DNA of 10,213 nucleotides. Origin: JASSUD01 sp031963225. Lineage in GTDB: Bacteria > Pseudomonadota > Gammaproteobacteria > Burkholderiales > Burkholderiaceae. Below the pieces are notes generated by a model. The model worked only from the letters and a program-made list of their open reading frames with translations, searched no databases and had not been told where the DNA came from. The translations under genes were made by a program, and so were the position numbers. Each line of letters begins with the position of its first letter. The stretch's first letter is position 1. Of this stretch, positions 1 to 5,566 are shown piece by piece. The stretch spans positions 1-10,213 of the forward strand of contig JASSUD010000079.1 of NCBI GenBank assembly GCA_031963225.1. Reading direction: 5' to 3'.

Positions 1-7
1 ACCTACC
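1..7. repeat. Truncated end of a REP-like unit
   Basis: The first bases match the outer end of the right arm of the complete repeats further on (AACCTACC). They are followed by an 8-base spacer, cgttcatt, nearly identical to the spacer tgttcatt between the next two elements. This indicates that the tandem array continues leftward out of the window. Only a few bases are visible, so the call depends on the spacer and the neighbouring array. Confidence 0.6.
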
Positions 8-14
8 GTTCATT

Positions 15-134
15 GTAGGTTGGTGGTGAGGTACGAACCCCAACATGATGACCACAGGATTTTTAAAACCTGCATATGCAGGATTACAAGTCGGTGGTGC
101 GCATGTTGGGGTTCCTTCGTCACCACCAACCTAC
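15..134. repeat. BIME-like inverted REP pair, loop types A and B
   Basis: Two 30-base units face each other, 15-44 on the plus strand and 105-134 on the minus strand. Each begins with GTAG and can fold as GTTGG-(T bulge)-GGT, a 9-base loop, then ACC-CCAAC. The left loop is GAGGTACGA (type A) and the right loop is GACGAAGGA (type B). A 5' GTAG head on an imperfect palindrome is the known hallmark of REP sequences mobilised by RAYT (TnpA_REP) transposases, so I read this as a REP doublet. The core is about 11 bases shorter than in the next element and contains a perfect 14-base palindrome, CCTGCATATGCAGG, at 69-82. No RAYT gene is in the window. Confidence 0.85.
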
Positions 135-142
135 TGTTCATT

Positions 143-273
143 GTAGGTTGGTGGTGAGGTACGAACCCCAACATGATGACCGCAGTCCTTTTAAAACCTG
201 CATGTATAGACCAAAAGCAATGATTAAAAGTCGATGGTATGCATATTGGGATTCCTTCGTCACCCTAACCTAC
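143..273. repeat. Second BIME-like REP pair of the tandem array
   Basis: This element starts 128 bases after the previous one, separated by the spacer tgttcatt. The left REP (143-172) is intact and of loop type A. The right REP (245-273, minus strand) is of type B but has decayed: ATTGGGATTCC replaces GTTGGGGTTCC, and one base is lost near the outer end. The core contains the segment AAAAGCAATGATTAAAAGT, also recognisable in the elements at 2823 and 8526. It ends 61 bases before the chosen nadA start, so any nadA promoter must lie in the remaining short gap or inside the repeat. Confidence 0.85.
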
Positions 274-321
274 GTTCAGTTATTAAAATGACTTGGAACA
301 GCCTTTTGTCTCGCGCCTTGT

Positions 322-326
322 AAAGG
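322..326 (+). promoter_or_regulatory. Ribosome binding site of nadA
   Basis: AAAGG lies 8 bases before the ATG at 335. It decides the start, because the open frame extends upstream to a TTG at 293 that has no comparable Shine-Dalgarno sequence. Confidence 0.65.
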
Positions 327-334
327 TTCATAGT

Positions 335-1522
335 ATGAATGCCCCATTTGCAGACACTTCTAAAAAAGTTGTCAAATTCGATACCGTTCACATTGACTCC
401 ACTAAAGCTCATAAAGCTCACCGCAGCACGGCTGAGATTTGGGCCAAGGTTCCTCCTGTGCTGAGCGCGCATGAATACGCAGAGCTAAAAAGCCGTATTC
501 GGGTAGCCCTCGCGCGAGAAAAAGCGGTACTGGTTGCGCATTACTATGTGGATCCGGAAATACAAGAATTAGCAGAAGAAACCGGGGGATGCGTCGGAGA
601 TTCGTTAGAAATGGCGCGTTTTGGGCGCGATCATGCTGCACAGAATTTAATCGTTGCGGGCGTGCGCTTTATGGGGGAAACCGCAAAAATATTAAGCCCT
701 CAAAAGCGTATATGGATGCCGGATCTAGAGGCTACCTGCTCTCTTGATTTGGGATGCCCCATCGAGGAATTTAATGCTTTTTGCGACGCACATCCTGACC
801 GCGTAGTGGTGGTCTATGCAAATACCAGTGCAGCCGTGAAAGCGCGTGCAGATTGGGTGGTGACTTCTTCAGTAGGGCATTCTATCGTCGCCCACCTACA
901 TGCTTTAGGTAAAAAAATACTGTGGGCGCCAGATCGGCATTTAGGCGCTTATATTCAAAGCCAAACCGGAGCCGATATGGTTCTGTGGCCTGGATCTTGC
1001 GTAGTGCATGATGAATTCAAAGGCATTGAACTGGGTCTGTTGCGTGCTCAACATCCTTACGCAGCAGTTTTGGTGCACCCAGAATCTCCTGCAGAGGTTA
1101 TTGCGCAAGCAGATGTGGTTGGCTCTACTACTCAGCTCATTGCAGCAACGCAACGCTTACAAGCAAAGGAATTTATCGTTGCAACAGACCTCGGTATCCT
1201 GCATAAAATGTCCCAGGCAGCGCCTGATAAACATTTTATAGCTGCCCCCACCGCTGGAAAAAGTGCCACATGTAAGAGCTGTGCACATTGCCCATGGATG
1301 GCAATGAATAGCTTGCAAGGATTGGCCGATACCCTAGATTACATGAGCCATCCAGAGCACTCCGGCATACATGAAATACTAGTTCCGCCCGCACTGGGGG
1401 AACGTGCCCGCCAGCCTATCGAACGCATGCTGAATTTTGCTGCCGAGCATGGTACGGCCGTGCGTAGCAGTGGAGATCTAGCGAAAGATCAAACCCTGTT
1501 TGAGCAAATAGGCCCAGCTTGA
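335..1522 (+). CDS. nadA: Quinolinate synthase NadA
   Basis: NadA condenses iminoaspartate with dihydroxyacetone phosphate to quinolinate in de novo NAD synthesis, using an oxygen-sensitive [4Fe-4S] cluster in the cytoplasm. With the ATG at 335 the protein has 395 residues. The three expected cluster cysteines are visible: Cys135 in CSLDLGCP, Cys222 in WPGSCVVHDEF, and Cys319, the last of the C-x2-C-x2-C motif CKSCAHC (313-319). The family motif VYANTSAAVKARADWVVTSS is also present, and the sequence is very close to E. coli NadA over its whole length. The N-terminal 50 or so residues before the conserved core are variable and lysine/histidine-rich. A TTG at 293 in the same frame would add 14 residues, but only the ATG has a good ribosome binding site. 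It is the first gene of a forward block with an unknown frame and nadC. No convincing promoter is visible between the repeat array and the gene. Confidence 0.97.
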   Translation: MNAPFADTSKKVVKFDTVHIDSTKAHKAHRSTAEIWAKVPPVLSAHEYAELKSRIRVALAREKAVLVAHYYVDPEIQELAEETGGCVGDSLEMARFGRDHAAQNLIVAGVRFMGETAKILSPQKRIWMPDLEATCSLDLGCPIEEFNAFCDAHPDRVVVVYANTSAAVKARADWVVTSSVGHSIVAHLHALGKKILWAPDRHLGAYIQSQTGADMVLWPGSCVVHDEFKGIELGLLRAQHPYAAVLVHPESPAEVIAQADVVGSTTQLIAATQRLQAKEFIVATDLGILHKMSQAAPDKHFIAAPTAGKSATCKSCAHCPWMAMNSLQGLADTLDYMSHPEHSGIHEILVPPALGERARQPIERMLNFAAEHGTAVRSSGDLAKDQTLFEQIGPA

Positions 1523-1576
1523 GTATTTTTTGCTCAATGCAAAAACAGTAGTTTAGTTTTTTAAGGAATAGTAGAT

Positions 1577-1960
1577 ATGGGAATAACCTTTTCAGTGCCT
1601 AGCCAGCCTCCTTCTCGCAATGCAATGGAGAGTGGTTTGGGGCAATACAATAGCCTCAAACCAATTTTCCCTAGAGCCAACCAAGAAGTGTCAAGTTTCA
1701 AGTCACCACCCGTTCCTTTGTCCCATAAAGATGCATTGGCTTGTCTATTAGATCCATCGTACCGTCCATCCCCTACAATAAAAAATACGTCAAAATCTTT
1801 TGGGAGAGAGACGCCTGCAGGCTTATCTGTGCGTGCAAACCGCTTAAACGAAACAATCGCTATATCTAAAATTTCTAGTTCTAAAATCTCTCCAAAACCT
1901 TTCTATTTCTCGCGTATTTGGGCATGTGTAACAAAATTTTTTAGCTGGATTTGGCGGTGA
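1577..1960 (+). CDS. Unrecognised Ser/Pro-rich protein between nadA and nadC
   Basis: I do not recognise this 127-residue protein. It is probably translated: TAAGGA lies 9 bases before the ATG, and its TGA stop overlaps the likely GTG start of nadC in the sequence GTGA, an arrangement typical of translational coupling. It contains 21 Ser and 14 Pro. The first 80 residues look disordered, with no signal peptide. The C-terminus (109-126) is aromatic: 8 of 18 residues are Phe, Tyr or Trp, interspersed with Arg and Lys, which could form a short membrane-associating helix. Its base composition is more AT-rich than its neighbours (28% GC in 1861-1920 against 55% in 2041-2100, counted by hand), suggesting recent origin, relaxed selection or transfer. 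A Ser/Pro-rich disordered N-terminus can also be seen in type III secreted effectors, but nothing here proves secretion. It could be a remnant of a longer gene. Confidence 0.65.
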   Translation: MGITFSVPSQPPSRNAMESGLGQYNSLKPIFPRANQEVSSFKSPPVPLSHKDALACLLDPSYRPSPTIKNTSKSFGRETPAGLSVRANRLNETIAISKISSSKISPKPFYFSRIWACVTKFFSWIWR

Positions 1961-2826
1961 TACCGATTCTTTCTCCAAATGCGCTCTACGCAAGCTACGG
2001 CGTAGCGCTTGAGCAGGCTATGTGTCGTGGCGTGCAAGAAGCGTTGGCGGAGGATATAGGGCAAGCAGACCAAACTGGCCGATTAATTGCCGCTGAGCAA
2101 CGTGGCGAGGCTCGTGTATTGGTTCGGGAAAAAGCCCTGTTATGTGGAATACCTTGGTTTATAGAGGTTTTTCGTCAGCTTGACCCTGATGTGACAATCG
2201 AGTGGTTGCATGCTGAAGGCGACATGCTAGAGGCGCAGCAGACGGTGTGCGTGTTACGAGGGTCTGTTCGTTCGCTACTATGTGGCGAACGTACTGCGTT
2301 GAACTTCATACAACTACTCTCAGGCGTCGCAACCACTACCCAACATTATGTGCAAGCTATTGCCGGAACGCGTGCGCAGATTTTCGATACGCGAAAAACC
2401 CTGCCGGGTTTACGTTTGGCGCAGAAGTATGCGGTACGGGTTGGCGGAGGAGAAAATCAGCGGCATGGGTTGTATGACGGGATACTGATCAAAGAAAATC
2501 ATATTGCAGCAGCAGGCGGAGTAGGGCGGGCGTTGGAAGCGGCCTATGCATTACATGCCGGTGTGCCTGTGCAGATCGAAGTAGAAACGCTTGAGCAGCT
2601 TGAGGAAGCATTGGCGCATAGAGCACTACTCATTCTGTTAGATAATTTCACTGAAGATGCACTGCATGCAGCCGTGCGTCTCAATGCTCAACGCGCAGTA
2701 CTCGAAGTGTCGGGCGGCGTGCAGCTTGAGACTGTGCGAGCGGTTGCCAAAACAGGAGTAGATCGTATTTCAATCGGATCACTGACAAAAGATGTGCGCG
2801 CCACTGATTTTTCTATGCGCATGTAG
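1957..2826 (+). CDS. nadC: Nicotinate-nucleotide pyrophosphorylase (quinolinate phosphoribosyltransferase) NadC
   Basis: NadC converts quinolinate and PRPP to nicotinate mononucleotide, CO2 and pyrophosphate, the step after NadA. The protein has 289 residues from the GTG at 1957, a normal length for the family. Visible signatures are ALAEDIGQADQTGRL near the N-terminus, ERTALNF (about 111-117, with the Arg expected to reach the neighbouring subunit's active site), DTRKTLPGLR (144-153), KYAVRVGGGENQR (157-169), DGILIKENH (174-182), the acidic EVETLEQLEEAL segment, LLDNF (227-231) and EVSGGV. The GTG overlaps the stop of the upstream frame as GTGA, and a weak GGA lies 7 bases before it. A TTG at 1951 is possible but overlaps more. 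The stop codon TAG is the TAG of the GTAG head of a REP-like repeat, so the protein ends exactly where the repeat begins. In many Burkholderiales nadB follows; here it does not. Confidence 0.96.
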   Translation: MIPILSPNALYASYGVALEQAMCRGVQEALAEDIGQADQTGRLIAAEQRGEARVLVREKALLCGIPWFIEVFRQLDPDVTIEWLHAEGDMLEAQQTVCVLRGSVRSLLCGERTALNFIQLLSGVATTTQHYVQAIAGTRAQIFDTRKTLPGLRLAQKYAVRVGGGENQRHGLYDGILIKENHIAAAGGVGRALEAAYALHAGVPVQIEVETLEQLEEALAHRALLILLDNFTEDALHAAVRLNAQRAVLEVSGGVQLETVRAVAKTGVDRISIGSLTKDVRATDFSMRM

Positions 2827-2956
2827 GTTGGTGGTGACGAAGGAGCCCCAACACGCATACCACTGCGTTCTTGATGGCCAGCTTACAAACTTTCAAAAGT
2901 AAAGATTAAAAGTAGGTGGTACGCATGTTGGGGTTCGTACCTCACCACCAACCTAC
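2823..2956. repeat. BIME-like REP pair, loop types B and A, overlapping the nadC stop
   Basis: The left REP (2823-2852, plus strand) carries loop type B with one stem change (GAGCCCC for GAACCCC). The right REP (2927-2956, minus strand) is an intact type A. The loop order is therefore reversed relative to the elements at 15 and 143, yet the core still reads in the same direction (AAAAGTAAAGATTAAAAGT). The first four bases overlap the nadC stop codon. The element lies in the convergent gap between nadC and parC, a typical REP position, where its long hairpin could limit read-through or protect mRNA 3' ends. Confidence 0.85.
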
Positions 2957-2976
2957 CGAGATGCATATGTAAAAAA

Positions 2977-3000
2977 GGTTCACCAATCTCTACCAACCAC
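2977..3000 (-). repeat. Possible decayed REP arm
   Basis: The stretch starting GGTTC and ending TACCAACCAC resembles a damaged minus-strand REP arm (GGTTCGTACCTC...CCAACCTAC), with several substitutions and lost bases. It sits between a complete and a half element, so it may be a remnant of the missing partner. The match is weak and could be chance. Confidence 0.3.
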
Positions 3001-3017
3001 AAGAAAAGCAAAGGATG

Positions 3018-3079
3018 GTAGGTTGGTGGTGAGGTACGAACCCCAACATGCACACCACGGTCCTTTTGAATACCTGCGT
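3018..3079 (+). repeat. Half BIME: single REP (loop type A) plus left core
   Basis: An intact REP (3018-3047: GTAG head, type A loop GAGGTACGA) is followed by core sequence matching the left half of the other elements (ACCACGGTCCTTTTGAATACCTGC). The similarity then stops and no right arm follows. An unrelated AT-rich inverted repeat begins 9 bases later. The element has apparently been truncated, or its right half was replaced. Confidence 0.8.
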
Positions 3080-3087
3080 AACATCAG

Positions 3088-3143
3088 TAACGTAATCTAT
3101 TATGAACAAAACCTTAATTTTATGTGCATAATAGATTACGTTA
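3088..3143. repeat. Perfect 17-bp AT-rich inverted repeat at the parC stop
   Basis: The arms 3088-3104 (TAACGTAATCTATTATG) and 3127-3143 are perfect reverse complements, separated by 22 bases. The stem would be stable, but neither strand has a T-run after it, so it is not a textbook intrinsic terminator. The outermost three bases on the minus strand are the parC stop codon. It may act as a 3' hairpin for parC and nadC transcripts, be a small mobile palindrome, or be a protein-binding site. I cannot tell which. Confidence 0.75.
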
Positions 3144-5564
3144 TATAAGGTGCTGGAGCCCTGTAACCTTAAATCCACAATCAGGCACGCGGCCACGACG
3201 GGTGCGTTGTGCGATATGGGGTAATAATGCATTGCCTACCCATTTCACTTCTTTTTGTTTTCCTCTACGCCCTTCTCCGGTCAAAACCAAGCCAGTTGTT
3301 GTACTAAATGCGAGGGCTTGTTGCAGGGTTTCTCCTTCTTGCAAACCCATTAAGGTTACGCCGCGCCCACCACTTGCAAGACGTTTAACTTCTTTTAAAT
3401 CAAAAACTAATAAACGTCCTTCACTAGATAAACAGGCTAGCTGATGAGCAGCGTTTTCGCATAAAGAGGGCGCTAGCAGTACGGTGCTGCTCTCTATTGT
3501 GATAAATGCTTTGCCGCCTTTTAGACGGCTGGTCATATCACTGACTTTTGCCAGCAATCCCATCCCTTTTTGTGTAGTTAACAAAATGGTTTGTTCGCTA
3601 TTGCCCACACAGTAATGCTGCAAGGTAGTGCCTGTTTCCAGTTCTATACAGGAAGTAAGTGGCACGCCATCTCCGCGACCGCCAGGTAGCTGTGTTACGG
3701 GCAGGGAATACACACGGCCCTGATTGCCAAATGCCAATAAGGTATCGGTCGAGCGGCAGGCAAATGCTTGGTGCAGACTATCTCCTGTTTTAAAGGTGCA
3801 GAGTGTGGGGTCGATGTCCTGGCCCTTGTGGGTGCGTCCCCATCCTTTTTTAGAAATAATAACAGTGAGTGGCTCATCCACTACACGCGTTTCAACGCGC
3901 GCGCGCTGTTCAAATTGGACGAGTGTGCGGCGCGCATCTCCATACGTATGTGCATCTGCTTCAATCTCTTTGATAAGCAGCCGCTTCCGGGCCGTTTCGC
4001 TTTCTAAGAGTTTGCTTAACTGATCACGGGTATTACATAACTCTTTGAGCTCTTTTTCAATTTGCAAGCTTTCTAACCGTGCTAATTGGCGCAGGCGAAT
4101 TTCCAGAATATCTTCTGCTTGACGCTCGCTTAAGCTAAAGGTGTCGATGAGTGCCACTTTAGGATGATCCGATTCTCGGATGATGCGGATGACTTCATCG
4201 ATATTCAAAAAGACGATCATGCGCCCTTCAAGAATATGAATCCGAGCCTGTGCTTTATCGAATCTAAATTGCGTGCGACGTTGTAGTGTCGCCATACGGC
4301 ATGTTAGCCATTCTTGCAAAATCTGCTTCAGTGGTTTTTGAGCTGGCCTTCCATCTAGACCAATCAGCACATTATTAATGGTCACACCCAATTCCAAACT
4401 GGTGTGTGCGAGCAAGGTTTGAGCAAATTCGGTGGGCTCAATACGGCTTGACTTGGGTTCAAATACTAGACGTACTGCGTCTTCTTTACCCGATTCATCG
4501 CGTACCGTATCTACTAGCGCAAGCATGGTTTGCTTAGTCTGCAATTGTTCGGGAGAGAGGGTTTTCTTCCCCAGTTTTATTTTAGGATTGGTAAGCTCTT
4601 CAATCTCTTCAAGTACCTTTTGCCCTGAAGTACTGTGAGGGAGTTCGGTAATGACCAGCTGCCATTGCCCGCGTGCCCGTGGCTCGATTTCCCAGCGTGC
4701 TCGCAGTTTTAAATTGCCTCGCCCGGTGCTATAGACTGCTGCAATATCTTCTGGGCTAGAGATAAGGTGCCCCCCTCCTGGAAAATCAGGGCCGGGTACT
4801 AACTCGAGCAATGCCTCAGTCGATAATGCAGGATCGCGCAAGAGTGCTACAGCTGCTGCTGCGATCTCGCGCAGATTGTGCGAGGGCATATCTGTTGCCA
4901 TGCCCACTGCAATGCCTGAAGCGCCATTGAGTAGAACAAAAGGCAGGCGTGCGGGTAACTGTTTAGGCTCTTGCATAGAGCCGTCATAGTTAGGAATAAA
5001 ATCTACCGTACCTTCATCAATTTCATCGAGTAATAGCTGTGCAATGGGTGTTAAACAGGCTTCGGTATAGCGCATTGCAGCAGCCCCATCTCCATCGCGC
5101 GATCCAAAATTACCTTGCCCATCAATTAATGGGTAACGTAAGGAAAAGTCCTGTGCGAGCCTTACTAGCGCGTCATAGGCAGATTGATCCCCGTGTGGGT
5201 GATATTTCCCCAATACATCTCCCACCACACGGGCCGATTTAACTGGTTTTGCAGGGGCAGATAATCCCATTGCATGCATGGCATACAAAAGCCGCCGCTG
5301 TACCGGTTTTTGACCATCACTGACCTCTGGTAGTGCTCGGCCTTTGACTACACTGATTGCATATTCGAGATAAGCACGCTCAGCATAGTCGCTAAGCGTG
5401 AGAAATTCGCCTGGAGGCGCAGTGTTAGATACGCTGTTTGAAGGAGGAGGTATATTAGGGGGCAAATTTGCCACATTGCCAGATGGGTGTGACTCGGTCG
5501 TCTTAATGGGAGCGTTCATATCGGGCAGAAGGAAATCCAAAGACTGTTGCTTAGGGGTGGTCAT
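3141..5564 (-). CDS. parC: DNA topoisomerase IV subunit A, ParC
   Basis: ParC forms the DNA cleavage and rejoining half of topoisomerase IV (ParC2ParE2), which decatenates daughter chromosomes. The 807-residue protein has an unusual Pro/Ser/Asn-rich extension (about 1-53) before the conserved start at LSDYAERAYLEYAISVVKGRALP. The winged-helix domain contains GKYHPHGDQSAYDA (119-132) and the catalytic Arg165-Tyr166 in AAAMRYTEA. Coiled-coil and tower regions follow, then from about 562 a C-terminal beta-pinwheel with repeated blades such as NQGRVYSLP, QKGMGLLAK and SEGRLLVFD. It is ParC rather than GyrA because it directly follows parE and lacks the GyrA-box QRRGGKG. Gln127 occupies the place of the quinolone-contact Ser80 of E. 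coli ParC, and Asp131 that of Glu84. The ATG is 2 bases after the parE stop. A GAGGGAG Shine-Dalgarno lies inside the last parE codons, so translation is probably coupled. Confidence 0.96.
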   Translation of the reverse strand: MTTPKQQSLDFLLPDMNAPIKTTESHPSGNVANLPPNIPPPSNSVSNTAPPGEFLTLSDYAERAYLEYAISVVKGRALPEVSDGQKPVQRRLLYAMHAMGLSAPAKPVKSARVVGDVLGKYHPHGDQSAYDALVRLAQDFSLRYPLIDGQGNFGSRDGDGAAAMRYTEACLTPIAQLLLDEIDEGTVDFIPNYDGSMQEPKQLPARLPFVLLNGASGIAVGMATDMPSHNLREIAAAAVALLRDPALSTEALLELVPGPDFPGGGHLISSPEDIAAVYSTGRGNLKLRARWEIEPRARGQWQLVITELPHSTSGQKVLEEIEELTNPKIKLGKKTLSPEQLQTKQTMLALVDTVRDESGKEDAVRLVFEPKSSRIEPTEFAQTLLAHTSLELGVTINNVLIGLDGRPAQKPLKQILQEWLTCRMATLQRRTQFRFDKAQARIHILEGRMIVFLNIDEVIRIIRESDHPKVALIDTFSLSERQAEDILEIRLRQLARLESLQIEKELKELCNTRDQLSKLLESETARKRLLIKEIEADAHTYGDARRTLVQFEQRARVETRVVDEPLTVIISKKGWGRTHKGQDIDPTLCTFKTGDSLHQAFACRSTDTLLAFGNQGRVYSLPVTQLPGGRGDGVPLTSCIELETGTTLQHYCVGNSEQTILLTTQKGMGLLAKVSDMTSRLKGGKAFITIESSTVLLAPSLCENAAHQLACLSSEGRLLVFDLKEVKRLASGGRGVTLMGLQEGETLQQALAFSTTTGLVLTGEGRRGKQKEVKWVGNALLPHIAQRTRRGRVPDCGFKVTGLQHLI

Positions 5565-5566
5565 TT

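Noticed and set aside
15..273. CRISPR array
   Set aside because: The repeats are long imperfect palindromes with near-identical 8-base linkers, not short direct repeats with unique spacers, and no cas gene is near.
76..291. 71-residue open frame in the repeat array
   Set aside because: It is read through two REP pairs; its peptide contains the repeat-derived HHQPT and RYEPQHDD strings and has no ribosome binding site.
2990..3232. 80-residue minus-strand frame in the nadC-parC gap
   Set aside because: It combines the parC end in another frame, the AT-rich palindrome and a REP; no coding support.
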